Below the pieces are notes generated by a model. It made no database searches. It saw only the letters and a program-made list of their open reading frames with translations, and was not told where the DNA came from. Made by a program: the position numbers and the translations under genes. From Anaerolineae bacterium (lineage in GTDB: Bacteria; Chloroflexota; Anaerolineae; Aggregatilineales; UBA3940), in contig JAFGMS010000486.1 in assembly GCA_016927375.1 (NCBI GenBank), positions 1 through 34,178 on the forward strand: a stretch of DNA of 34,178 nt. Direction: 5' to 3'. Positions 18,337-27,890 of the stretch are shown piece after piece (within the stretch, counting starts at the first letter, position 1; each line of letters opens with the position of its first letter).

Positions 18337-19893
18337 ATGCATGGCAGCGATCTCGAACTGAGCCAGTTGGTTGCCTACCTTGAGACGTTGGGGCGCCTGG
18401 GTGATTCGCAGACCGTGCCGGAGCTGCTGTCCGCTCTGAGCCATAAGGAGCCTCTTGTCAGGCAGGTTGCGGTAACATCTCTCGGACGCATTGCGGATGT
18501 TGCTGCCGTATCGGCACTGCTGGTTAGCCTGCGCGATCCCCAGCCAAATGTGCGTCAGGCAGCGGCTTGGTCACTGGGGCAAATCGGACACAAGCGGGCG
18601 GCAGGCGGTTTATTGGAAGCACTACAGGACACGCATGCTGATACCCGTCGGGCAGCGGCCTGGTCGCTGGGATGTTTAGGTGACAAATGCGTGCTGCCCA
18701 ACCTGTGCGCTGCACGACAAGATCCTGATGAAGGTGTGCGTCACGCAGCTGCTCGGGCAGTTGAGATGCTTGAGGGAGTACGAGCGCATGAGCCCTGCGG
18801 CATGCCTGATAGATCGTTTGGGACATCTTCAGCTTCTTTGCTGGCAGGTCGAGTGCCAGATAGAAGAGGCAAACTATCGCTGCTGTACTATGGTCTCCGA
18901 GCGGGTCTAATTGGGCTTGGGATAGTTGCGGTGGGGCTCAGCATCATTCTGATCGTCGTTGCCTTGAACTGGGAACGCTCTATGGGGCCAGATTTGGTTG
19001 CTCTGGAGTCTACCGGAGAGCCTGTAGTAGTTGATCCAATGCCTACCCCTGCCGGCAAACCGGTTTGTGGCGGTCCTCCTGTCATGATGCTTTTGCTGGT
19101 CGGCAGCGATGCCCCTTCGAGCGATTTTGCCACTGGTTTTGCAGATGTGATCCGTATTGCTCGCATAGACTTTGTTTCGCGCTCTGTCGTCCTGCTGGCC
19201 GTTCCTCGTGATCTGTGGGTGCCTATACCGGGTCTGGAAGCCCAGGGCATTGTCAACAACCGTCTCAAAACTGCCTACACTTATGGCCAGCACTATGCCG
19301 TTCCTGGCGGCGGGCCAAGTCTGTTGGCTCAGACGTTGGCGTTGAACTTCGGTCTACAAGTCGACCACTATGTCATTGTTTCCTTTGCCGCCTTCGAAGA
19401 AGGGGTCGATGCGATTGGTGGAATCGATCTCTACCTGACAGAACCATTCGATGCTCCTGACGGGTTTCGCTTCCCTGCTGGTTGGCAGCATATGGACGGC
19501 AAAACAGCTTTGTCCTATGCCCGGTTTCGTCCAGACAACAGTAGTGACCTGGGGCGGATTGAGCGTCAGACGCAGGTGATTGCTGCTATACGCGAGCAGG
19601 TATTTGCCCCGCAGCCCTTGACCTCTTTCCCTGACCTGGTGAGCTCGCTGCGAGACTCAGTGCTAACTGATCTCAGTCCGGCGGAATTTTCTCCCTTGAT
19701 GTGTCTTGGACGCCAAATTGACTCAGATGATATTGAGACTATCACTATCGAAGGGGATATGGTGGTGTCTGTTACAGATCACTATGGACATGAGCGTTTA
19801 CTGCCCAACAGTGAGGCTATCCGCCGGTTTGTCCATGCTTTCAACCGGGGAGAATCTGTTCCCGCCACACTGCCGCTTGGCCAAGAGCCATAG
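18337..19893 (+). CDS. HEAT-repeat domain - transmembrane helix - LytR/CpsA/Psr (LCP) domain fusion protein
   Basis: N-terminal HEAT units (VRQVAVTSLGRIADVAAVSALLVSLRDPQPNVRQAAAWSLGQIG...), TM GLRAGLIGLGIVAVGLSIILIVVAL, then LCP motifs (LLVGSDAPSSDFATGFADVIRIARID, SVVLLAVPRDLWVPIPG, IVNNRLKTAYTYG, GIDLYLTEPF, MDGKTALSYARFRPDNSSDLGRIERQ). Confidence 0.9.
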   Translation: MHGSDLELSQLVAYLETLGRLGDSQTVPELLSALSHKEPLVRQVAVTSLGRIADVAAVSALLVSLRDPQPNVRQAAAWSLGQIGHKRAAGGLLEALQDTHADTRRAAAWSLGCLGDKCVLPNLCAARQDPDEGVRHAAARAVEMLEGVRAHEPCGMPDRSFGTSSASLLAGRVPDRRGKLSLLYYGLRAGLIGLGIVAVGLSIILIVVALNWERSMGPDLVALESTGEPVVVDPMPTPAGKPVCGGPPVMMLLLVGSDAPSSDFATGFADVIRIARIDFVSRSVVLLAVPRDLWVPIPGLEAQGIVNNRLKTAYTYGQHYAVPGGGPSLLAQTLALNFGLQVDHYVIVSFAAFEEGVDAIGGIDLYLTEPFDAPDGFRFPAGWQHMDGKTALSYARFRPDNSSDLGRIERQTQVIAAIREQVFAPQPLTSFPDLVSSLRDSVLTDLSPAEFSPLMCLGRQIDSDDIETITIEGDMVVSVTDHYGHERLLPNSEAIRRFVHAFNRGESVPATLPLGQEP

Positions 19894-19936
19894 ACAGCAA
19901 AAAGAGGCGCAATCTCCTGCGCCCCGTTGTCTATTC
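19888..19936. terminator. Hairpin between convergent HEAT-LCP and HEAT genes
   Basis: atagacagcaaaaagaGGCGCAatctccTGCGCCccgttgtctat; inner 6-bp stem and outer atagaca/tgtctat arms, directly at the stop codon of the + gene. Confidence 0.55.
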
Positions 19937-19961
19937 TTATCTATCTTTTCTTGGTACTGGG

Positions 19962-21533
19962 TTAGTCCCCGGCAGTTGCGCGGGCCATCATATGGATCTC
20001 ACTGTTTAGCTCCTCTGGCAGTGTTGTTACAATGCGAGTTTCTTTAATTCTGCGCAGTGCACGCGAGGTAGCCAGGCGTAGTTCCGGATCGGCTTGCTCT
20101 AAGGCCTCAAGCAGCATCGGCATAGCTGTTTTGTTGATCTCGGCCAGACCAACAGATGCTGCCCAACAAACATTCTCATCAGAGTTACTTACAGCTTGCA
20201 GCAGTCCTGACACCGCTGGTTCGCCAATGGCACCGAGTGCCCTGGCGGCTTCCATTCGTACGCCGCTGTCGATGTCGTGTAGCGTCTTGAGAAGGCCGGG
20301 CACGGCGGTGGCGTCACCGATTTCTCCCAGTGCTCTGGCGGCCGCCCAGCGTACCATCCAATCGTCGTCACGCATGGCCTTGAGTAGCCCCAAGACCGCT
20401 GTTGCATTGCCGATGACACCCAAAGCATACGCTGCCGGAACGCGCAGGGCATGGTCATTGCCCAGTAAGACATCGAGCAGTCCGGGAACCACAGTGTCAC
20501 CCATTTGCTTCATGACCTTGATGATCTCATGACGGACAGTCTCGTCATCCTCTTTAAGGGCCTCAATCAGGTATGGCAAATGCTCGGGTCCGGCTACTGG
20601 CCCTAGGGCGATAACAGCTTCCATACGCGTATTGGCATCCTCGTCCTGAAGGGCTATGAGTAACCCTGGCAGTGTATGCTCGCCGCCGATCTTTCTCAGG
20701 GTCTGAACTGCGGCCAGCCGTACATCTGCTTCTGGGACGGACACCATCTCGATCAGGCCAGGCACCGCAGACTCCCCAATTGACTCCAGGGCGTTCACAG
20801 CTGATTGGCGAACGCCTGGTTCGCGGTCGTGGAGAATTGCCAGCAGCTGCGGAATGGCTGCTTCGCCAATTTCGCCCAGTGTGTTGGTGATGATTTGCCG
20901 GGTTGGTGCTTCATCCGTATCAAGCGCAGCGGTCAGCCCGGGTATGGCGCTCTCGCCGATTTCTGCCAGTGCAGTGGCCGCTCCTCGGCGAACATCGTAG
21001 TCCGGATCGCGAAGAGTAGCGAGCAGGCTGGAAATGGCGGGCCTGCCCATTTGGCCGAGAGCATTTGTGGCTGCCCGGCGGACTGTTCGATCTTCACTGC
21101 GCAGTGCATCGAGCAGGTAGGGAACGGCCGCGGCTCCCAGCTCGCTGAGGACATTGGTAGCAGCTCCTCGCACAGCCCGATCATCGTCTATCAGGGCTCT
21201 GAGCAGGCCGGATACGGCGCGCACGTCGGCTATCCAGCCCAGCGACATGATCGCAACCAACCGCACTTCGCTGTCCGGATCGTAGAGTGCTCCCAGCAGG
21301 CCCGGTAAGGCCTGCGGATCTCCAAGCCAGCCTAGCGAATGAGCGGCTGCCCAGCGCACCTGACCGTCCGTGTCCTGGAGGGCCTGCAACAGGCCGGGAA
21401 CGGCACGCGGATCGGCCGTTCGGCCCAGAGTTTCAGCGGCGATTCTACGCGCCTCACTGTCTTTCTCCCGTAGTGCTTTCAGCAAACGGGGAGTGGCGGG
21501 TGAATTTTGGTTGTTCTGGATGTTGACAGCCAC
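19962..21533 (-). CDS. HEAT-repeat (PBS-lyase-like) protein, almost entirely tandem ~31-aa repeats
   Basis: Repeated pattern (V)PGLLxALxDxDxxVRxxAAxALGxIGD across 523 aa. Confidence 0.92.
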   Translation of the reverse strand: MAVNIQNNQNSPATPRLLKALREKDSEARRIAAETLGRTADPRAVPGLLQALQDTDGQVRWAAAHSLGWLGDPQALPGLLGALYDPDSEVRLVAIMSLGWIADVRAVSGLLRALIDDDRAVRGAATNVLSELGAAAVPYLLDALRSEDRTVRRAATNALGQMGRPAISSLLATLRDPDYDVRRGAATALAEIGESAIPGLTAALDTDEAPTRQIITNTLGEIGEAAIPQLLAILHDREPGVRQSAVNALESIGESAVPGLIEMVSVPEADVRLAAVQTLRKIGGEHTLPGLLIALQDEDANTRMEAVIALGPVAGPEHLPYLIEALKEDDETVRHEIIKVMKQMGDTVVPGLLDVLLGNDHALRVPAAYALGVIGNATAVLGLLKAMRDDDWMVRWAAARALGEIGDATAVPGLLKTLHDIDSGVRMEAARALGAIGEPAVSGLLQAVSNSDENVCWAASVGLAEINKTAMPMLLEALEQADPELRLATSRALRRIKETRIVTTLPEELNSEIHMMARATAGD

Positions 21534-21762
21534 GATGTATCTCCCTAACCTTCGATTTGAGGTGCAGATGTGGCTTGTCCTCGGCTCCGCTCTATCTGAT
21601 TATATATGAGATGCAATCTCCTCCTGATTGCAATACATATCTTATTGTAGCGGCTTACACTCCAAATAGCGCCTTACAATTGATAACAATTGCAGGCGCA
21701 GGTGGTTGTGACGATAGATGAAGGGCGCCAAAAGCAGGTAGGCGGGACGAGATTGACGATTG

Positions 21763-21785
21763 ATGAACAGCTTTAAGCTGTTCAT
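21763..21785. promoter_or_regulatory. Perfect 11-bp inverted repeat with 1-nt centre (operator- or terminator-like)
   Basis: atgaacagctt-t-aagctgttcat, in the gap between the cupin gene and the HEAT gene, both minus strand. Confidence 0.5.
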
Positions 21786-21827
21786 TGAGAACTTGCCAAT
21801 GAGCACTACCGATCAACTATCAATGGG

Positions 21828-22148
21828 TTACTTCTCGCGATGGCCTTCCAGACACGATACACCTTCCGGCCCAGCCATAGCTCCGTGCCGTACGCCGGGG
21901 GGGATGTCAATCCGGTCGCCCGGTTCCAGCTCAACAGTCCGATCGCCTTCGTCGGTGAGGGTGAACCAGATTCCGCCTTCAATGCAATAAACAATCTTGT
22001 GATAGTCGTGGCTGTGGACCATATAACGATCCCCGCTGGTGTTTGTCCATCGAGTTGGCTTCAGTCCCTCCGATTGCATCAGCTGGCGCAGCTCGGTCTC
22101 GGTGGGAGTATGGTCGTGCGGCCAGGGTGTATGGATAACCTCACTCAT
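21828..22148 (-). CDS. Small cupin-domain protein
   Basis: VHSHDYHKIVYCIEGGIWFTLTDEG...VELEPGDRIDIPPGVRHGAMAG matches cupin motifs. Confidence 0.85.
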   Translation of the reverse strand: MSEVIHTPWPHDHTPTETELRQLMQSEGLKPTRWTNTSGDRYMVHSHDYHKIVYCIEGGIWFTLTDEGDRTVELEPGDRIDIPPGVRHGAMAGPEGVSCLEGHREK

Positions 22149-22255
22149 TTTCCTTCTCCTGTCGTTTTTTTGATTTTGTAATCTGTCCGGAAATCAATTG
22201 GTAGGAATACTCCTTGTAGATGCCCAAGTCAGGGGACAAGCCTCGCTTTTGCTTC

Positions 22256-22948
22256 TCATCCCTTAACCATATATCCTACCCCGTGGATGGTATGGATATA
22301 GACCGGATAACGGCTGTCCGGCTCCAGCTTAGCTCGCAGATTGCGGATATGAGCGCGTACCAGGTCAGGATCACCGGCGCCGCTGGGATACTGCCATACC
22401 GCATCCAGTAAATCGCGTACTGAGTGAGCGCGGTTGGGTGCAGACATCAAGTAATGTAACAGTCGATACTCGGTCGAGGTGAGCTGGACATTATCGTGAC
22501 GCGACGTCGAAACCTGAAACGTTTTGGGATCAAGCACCAATTCACCGATGCTGAGGATGGTGTTTTGATCTTGAGGATTGGGTGCGCGGCGGAGGATCGC
22601 GCGCACTCGTGCGCTCAGCTCCTTTAGTTCAAAGGGCTTGGTCAGATAATCATCTCCTCCCACATCCAGGCCACGGACGATATCGTCTGTGCGCCAGCGA
22701 GCGCTCAAGAACAAAACAGGTAGAGTCCTGTATTGCTTCTGCTGGCGCAGCTCCTGGCAAAATTGTAGGCCGTCCTGCTCAGGCATCATGATGTCCAATA
22801 CCAGCAAATCAGGGCGGGATTGGGCGATTCGTTCACGTGCTTGCTCGGCCGATTCTGCCAGAATAACCTCGTGCCCATCACGGCTCAAGGCTCGCCACAC
22901 TGTGCCTAATACTTCAGCGTCGTCATCTACTACCAGGATGTAGGCCAT
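22256..22948 (-). CDS. OmpR/PhoB-family response regulator
   Basis: ILVVDDDAEVL, PDLLVLDIMMPEQDGLQFC, VLFLSAR, GDDYLTKPFELKELSARVRAILRR, C-terminal winged helix VQLTSTEYRLLHYLM...VRAHIRNLRAKLEPDSRYPVYIHTIHGVGYMV. Confidence 0.95.
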   Translation of the reverse strand: MAYILVVDDDAEVLGTVWRALSRDGHEVILAESAEQARERIAQSRPDLLVLDIMMPEQDGLQFCQELRQQKQYRTLPVLFLSARWRTDDIVRGLDVGGDDYLTKPFELKELSARVRAILRRAPNPQDQNTILSIGELVLDPKTFQVSTSRHDNVQLTSTEYRLLHYLMSAPNRAHSVRDLLDAVWQYPSGAGDPDLVRAHIRNLRAKLEPDSRYPVYIHTIHGVGYMVKG

Positions 22949-25151
22949 GCTTTTGCTCCTTTTGCAGGGTAACGATAGCAGGAAGACGGACGGTTACACA
23001 TGTTCCTTCCCCTGGCGTACTGGTGACATCAATTTCACCACTATGTTCTTGCACGATCTGGCGACAAATATACAGCCCCAAGCCTGTCCCTTTGCCTCGC
23101 GGTTTGGTTGTAAAGAAGGGGTCAAAAATCAGCGGTAGGTCATCAGCCTCAATACCGTCTCCATCATCTTGCACGCTGATCTCAACCTGTTTCTTGTCTT
23201 TTACCAGTCCGGACTGAATGTGGATACATCCTGTACCATTGGACTTGGCGATAACAGCGTCCCGAGCGTTGGAGAGCAAATTCATCCAGATGTCCTCCAG
23301 CTGACCGGGTACAGATTGGATAGGGGGTAGTTGTAGTGCCAGGTCGACTTCAAGCTTGATCCCGAGCTGCTTGATTTGTGCCCCAACCAGCTCGATGGCC
23401 TCATGGACGGTGTGGTTGACATCCAGTGGTCTGGCTTCGTCCTCGTAGCGGGCCATGTTGAGCATGCGCTCGACAACCTGCTTGGCTCGTGCTCCTGCTC
23501 GTCTGATTGCCAGTGCCGATTCGTAGGCAGGATCATCGGTGGGAATATCCTGAACCAGGATATCGGCATCGCCAAGGATGGTAGTTAAGGGATTGTTGAT
23601 CTGGTGAGCGATCATGGCCGCCAGCTCACCGAGAGCCGAAAGACGGGCCGCTCGAACCAGATGGCTCTGCATGGCCTTGAGTTCGTCCAGGCTGTCCTGC
23701 AAGTCCTGTACCAGGTGGGCATTTTCCAATGCCACGGCCGCCTGATTAGCCAATGCCCGTGCCAATCCTATCTCGCGGTCGGAGAAGTGGCGGTCCGGAT
23801 GTAGATCGTAGAGTTGTACCAGACCGACTGTTTTTCCTTTAACCACTAATGGTAGCAGCAGCAGCGAGCCATCACCGATGTTCTCGAAAAGTGCTTTCTC
23901 TGCATCATCAAGTTCGGGGTCGGTGCTTTGCAGCTCTCCGATACGCTGTTCTTGCAGGACGATGTGCAGCGTAGGGAAATCATCTCCTTCAAGGATGGGG
24001 CCGGGTTCCTTGACCCAGATACCTGAGCCGTAGTCCAGCATTCTTATAAGGGTGTCGGGCTCATTTCCACAACTGTAAATGGAACACCAGTCTGCTCCCG
24101 CAGCGCTGATCAGCATACGGCCTGCTTCCAGAAGGTAATTTTCTGAATAGCCAACACGATAGTCTCTAATTTGCGCGCCCAGATCGAGAATCCGCCGCAG
24201 GCACAGGTTGATCTGCGCGGACGTGAACGATTGGTCTTCGTGCAGATTGGAAATCTCGGCCAGGCCAACTACATACCCATTGTGACGAATGGGAATGACC
24301 AACATGCGGCGGTATCCTAATTGTGCCAGCCAGCCCTCACTGGCGTAGGCTGTCGCGACACCTGCGCTGGCCAGAACATGACTGTGGATGGGGAACGTTT
24401 GTATGTCGATCTGGAGGCCCTTGTCGGGAGGCCACAGCGCCAGCCTGTGCTCGGCCAATCTGCCGATGGTGTTTGTTTCTGGTCTCCAGTCAGAGATAAT
24501 ACACCAGTGCGCTTGTAAGCTGCGCATCATATGCCGTGCAATAGCGTCAAGCACACGTCCCAGATCGAGGGACCAGGAGAGTGCATTGGCCGATTCGACC
24601 AGCAGACTCAGTTCCAGCGTACGGTCGAGAGCCTGATGGTACAGACGGGCGTTCTCGATGGCGATGGCTGCATATCCGCCCAAACCGGCCAACATATCTA
24701 GGTCGTGGGTATTGAAAACGGCGTTACCAGCCTTGTCTGCTACACCAAGAATACCGATGGTACGCCCTTTGGTGATGAGAGGCACATATACCAGTGATCG
24801 AGTGGTGATCGTCTCATCTCCATCGGTGGATAGAGGATCGCCGGCGTTGAGCAGCAAGGGCATCCCGTGGGCCAGCACGTGGGAAGCGAGGGTATCCTCA
24901 GTGACTTGATCCAGGGCTCGGGCGATGTCATCGCCGGCTTGCCGCTCGGCTTTCAGGATCAGGCGGTCTGAGTCGGGCTCAGTCAGGATCAAGAGTCCTT
25001 CATTAGCATGCGCCAGTGTCACAGCTGCATCGACGATGTCTACCAGCAACTCTGAAAGATCTAACACAGCGCTGAAAGTTTTGCCCAGGTTATAGAGTAG
25101 ATTGAGTTCCGAAAGATGTGTTTCAGATTCCAAAATGGTGTCCATCTGCAT
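22923..25151 (-). CDS. Soluble multi-GAF histidine kinase
   Basis: Several GAF-like segments, H-box LAAMIAHQINNPLTTILGDADIL, N-box and GKGTGLGLYICRQIVQEHSG; overlaps downstream response regulator by 26 bp. Confidence 0.93.
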   Translation of the reverse strand: MQMDTILESETHLSELNLLYNLGKTFSAVLDLSELLVDIVDAAVTLAHANEGLLILTEPDSDRLILKAERQAGDDIARALDQVTEDTLASHVLAHGMPLLLNAGDPLSTDGDETITTRSLVYVPLITKGRTIGILGVADKAGNAVFNTHDLDMLAGLGGYAAIAIENARLYHQALDRTLELSLLVESANALSWSLDLGRVLDAIARHMMRSLQAHWCIISDWRPETNTIGRLAEHRLALWPPDKGLQIDIQTFPIHSHVLASAGVATAYASEGWLAQLGYRRMLVIPIRHNGYVVGLAEISNLHEDQSFTSAQINLCLRRILDLGAQIRDYRVGYSENYLLEAGRMLISAAGADWCSIYSCGNEPDTLIRMLDYGSGIWVKEPGPILEGDDFPTLHIVLQEQRIGELQSTDPELDDAEKALFENIGDGSLLLLPLVVKGKTVGLVQLYDLHPDRHFSDREIGLARALANQAAVALENAHLVQDLQDSLDELKAMQSHLVRAARLSALGELAAMIAHQINNPLTTILGDADILVQDIPTDDPAYESALAIRRAGARAKQVVERMLNMARYEDEARPLDVNHTVHEAIELVGAQIKQLGIKLEVDLALQLPPIQSVPGQLEDIWMNLLSNARDAVIAKSNGTGCIHIQSGLVKDKKQVEISVQDDGDGIEADDLPLIFDPFFTTKPRGKGTGLGLYICRQIVQEHSGEIDVTSTPGEGTCVTVRLPAIVTLQKEQKHGLHPGSR

Positions 25152-25320
25152 CCTTATTCCTGCTAACGATTATAATCAGAGGCGTCTGGGATGCCAGTTC
25201 GATAGGGATGAGGGAGGTAAGCTCTGGTCGTGTCTCGACTAATCCAAAATGGATTTTGACTAATTCTAACGCATCGGTAGCACCCGGAAATAACGTGGAG
25301 AAGCCGGTCAAGCCTGGTTT

Positions 25321-25455
25321 GGCGCTCACAACCTCACCCCTGAGAAGCATAGCAGCGCGATAGGCGATCTGCTGCGTCCCCTCTCCGCTCGGCGGAGAGG
25401 GGGATGTCGCCGACGTGGCTATCAGCCACCGTTGCAGGGGGTGAGGTTCTGCGCC
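25321..25455. repeat. Nested inverted repeat in divergent intergenic region
   Basis: Outer arms aacctcacccc (25330-25340) and ggggtgaggtt (25438-25448); inner hairpin cccctctccgc-tcg-gcggagagggg (25378-25402); third small stem gtggct-atc-agccac. Confidence 0.8.
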
Positions 25456-25807
25456 GCTCAACGATCAACCATGCTATCCTCTTGTAACCCGAGATGCACC
25501 GCGACAAACCTGGCTCGTCTATCGGATGGCTTCTCGAGCATGCCGAGAATATTTCGTATCTATGCGGAGTAGTGGGGAAAAACGTTCAGAGGAAGATCCT
25601 GAAGGTTTCTTTTAGGAAGTGTCGTGCTCCAATGTAGACATACTTTTGACCGAAATGGCCGATCTTCCTAGCAGGGTCTCCAGGTGCCAATTAGGAAACT
25701 ACCTTGGGCAGATCTCAATCGGCGGCTTTACACAGCACAATCTCATCTACTTGCCCATCCGGCGCGAAACTTGGTTGCCTCCAACCGGATATGCTAGACT
25801 TTATCTT

Positions 25808-26599
25808 ATGCGGCGTACTACTCATGACGGTCTGGTGTTCTACCAGTTTGAGACCTTGTCTGACCACTCAGCTATCAATCATGGCCTGTTTACCCGGCTG
25901 GGGGGGATCAGTGAAGCCCCGTTCGATACACTGAACGTCGGCTCGACTGTGGGCGATGACCCTGCCCGTGTCCGAGCCAATCGGGAGCGCATGGCATCGG
26001 CGATGGCTTTCTCTGAGCCTGACACCCGCACCACCTGGCAGGTGCATGGCATCGATGTTCTGGTTGCCCGCCGGGATGAAGTACCGGTCTGGCCCCCACC
26101 CAAGGCTGATGCCATTATCACCGCAGAGCATGGTGTGCCGTTGGTGATGCGTTTTGCCGATTGTGTTCCTCTGCTCTTCTTCGATCCTATCAACCGGATT
26201 GCCGGGTTAGCTCATGCGGGCTGGCGTGGGACGCTTTCCGGTATCGGTCCCGTGACTGTTCAGGCCATGAGCGAGACTTATGGCTGCCGCCCTCAGGATA
26301 TCATTGTTGGTATTGGCCCCTCGATTGGGCCATGTTGCTATGAGGTTGGCACGGAGGTGGTTGCAGAGGTTCAGGAGGCTTTTGGCGATGCGAAGCATCT
26401 CGTGCTGCCATCTACCAATGGTGGCGGTGATCGTCTCGATCTGTGGGCTGCCAATGCACAGGCGCTGCGCTCGGCCGGTGTGGAGCAGATCGAGATGGCC
26501 TGCATCTGCACTGCTTGTAACACGCACGAATTCTACTCGCATCGGGCAGAAAAGGGGCGAACCGGACGTTTTGGTGCAGTGCTGAAACTGGGTAGATAA
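25808..26599 (+). CDS. pgeF: Peptidoglycan editing factor PgeF / YfiH-family (multicopper polyphenol oxidase-like fold)
   Basis: NHGLFTRLGGISEAPFDTLNVG, TWQVHGIDVLVA, DAIITAEHGVPLVMRFADCVPLLFFDPINRIAGLAHAGWRGTLSGI, GIGPSIGPCCYEVG, CTACNTHEFYSHRAEKGRTGRFGAVLKL; start set at ATG 25808 because the earlier part of the ORF does not resemble the family. Confidence 0.9.
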   Translation: MRRTTHDGLVFYQFETLSDHSAINHGLFTRLGGISEAPFDTLNVGSTVGDDPARVRANRERMASAMAFSEPDTRTTWQVHGIDVLVARRDEVPVWPPPKADAIITAEHGVPLVMRFADCVPLLFFDPINRIAGLAHAGWRGTLSGIGPVTVQAMSETYGCRPQDIIVGIGPSIGPCCYEVGTEVVAEVQEAFGDAKHLVLPSTNGGGDRLDLWAANAQALRSAGVEQIEMACICTACNTHEFYSHRAEKGRTGRFGAVLKLGR

Positions 26600-26654
26600 T
26601 GACTGAGACATTTCGGTGAGAATCGCGTAGAGGAAGCTAAAAGCAAGGTTGCAT

Positions 26655-26690
26655 AGGCAGATCAGCTTCTGCCTGAGTCGGCGAACCGAC
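26655..26690. terminator. Two adjacent short hairpins downstream of pgeF
   Basis: aggcaga-tcagct-tctgcct followed by gtcgg-cgaa-ccgac; no clear T-tract. Confidence 0.4.
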
Positions 26691-27010
26691 ACATGATCGG
26701 TTATATACAGAGCTGCAAGGCTGTGGGTGTTATCTCTCTGTTCTCTCGGAGGCATTTGGTTGATCGGCTAAAAAACTCAGCCAATCAGCAGATGTACCCT
26801 CGATGAACTGCTTGAGGTCAATCTCAGCGGGAAGGAGAGCAAAGAGGGATATGCGATTTCAAGGTGGTCTGATGCTCGAAGCCAAGAGAGGTGACTTCAA
26901 GGTTGCTATAGGAGAAGGAGCGACGATAGTGCACCTGGACACAGTACTTTTTGGCGAGCGTGACACCCGAAGTTAGACTACGGCTAACAACAAAGGAGCT
27001 AAGGCAATCT

Positions 27011-27274
27011 GTGAGAACAATTATCGAGACGATCAATTTCCTCCTGACACTGTATTCCTTCCTCTTGCTTATGCGTGTGCTGTTTTCCTGGCTGCGCATC
27101 GATCCTTTTACCAACCCAATTGCGCGGTTCTTGTATAGCATGACAGAACCCCTTCTTGAGCCGATCCGCTCAATACTACCTCCGGTAGGGATGATCGATT
27201 TCAGTACACTGGTGGCTTTCATACTAATTATTGCGCTCCAGCAAGCTTTGAGTATACTGACAGCAGGGTTGTGA
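27011..27274 (+). CDS. yggT: YggT-family small membrane protein
   Basis: INFLLTLYSFLLLMRVLFSWLRIDPFTNPIARFLYSMTEPLLEPIRSILPPVGMIDFSTLVAFILIIALQQAL; GTG start at 27011 proposed over 26951. Confidence 0.88.
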   Translation: MRTIIETINFLLTLYSFLLLMRVLFSWLRIDPFTNPIARFLYSMTEPLLEPIRSILPPVGMIDFSTLVAFILIIALQQALSILTAGL

Positions 27275-27317
27275 TTCAGGCATAATGCTACCATCTTAAG
27301 ATCGGAAAAGGTGTGTC

Positions 27318-27656
27318 ATGCGCGATCTGCGGAATTTTAACATCACTGACGCTTCGCGGGGTGCAGCATTTACTGTCAAGATTGTTCCCAAGGCAACCAA
27401 GACAGAGATTGTGGGGATCCAGGAAGATGGAACGATCAAAATTCGCCTGATGTCTCCTCCGGTCGAGGGACAGGCCAATGAAGAATTGATCGCTTTCCTG
27501 GCAGAGTTTCTCCATGTCGATCTGTCTGATGTCGAGATCGTTGCTGGGGTTGATAGCCGCAAGAAGCTAATCAGTGTCTTGAATGTCCAAGCTGAGGATG
27601 TAGACCGTCTGGTCAAAGCCCAGACCGGTGATATGCTTCTAGAGGACGACGACTGA
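27318..27656 (+). CDS. yggU: DUF167 / YggU-family protein
   Basis: FTVKIVPKATKTEIVG...IKIRLMSPPVEGQANEELIAFLAEFLHVDLSDVEIVAGVDSRKKLISV. Confidence 0.9.
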   Translation: MRDLRNFNITDASRGAAFTVKIVPKATKTEIVGIQEDGTIKIRLMSPPVEGQANEELIAFLAEFLHVDLSDVEIVAGVDSRKKLISVLNVQAEDVDRLVKAQTGDMLLEDDD

Positions 27657-27890
27657 ACGATCTGGTGGAATGGGTTTGAGCTCTCTTTGCATGTAGTTCT
27701 GCATTGGTTGTCCTGGGCAGGTAAGAGATGCTAGCCGGATAGTTTGAGGTGAATTGTGTTTCCTGTCCTATGTTATGGTTTGTACTGCTCGACCAAGACT
27801 CCAGTTGCAGGCCCGGCACCAACCGGGATGTCGACGGAGAGCGAATGAGCCTCTGATCAACTTTGGTCAGGAAAAGGAATAGAGAAGGGG

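Noticed and set aside
20032-21308. Plus-strand ORFs opposite the HEAT gene
   Set aside because: Antisense to a strongly repetitive HEAT-coding gene; the repeats themselves generate long open antisense frames.
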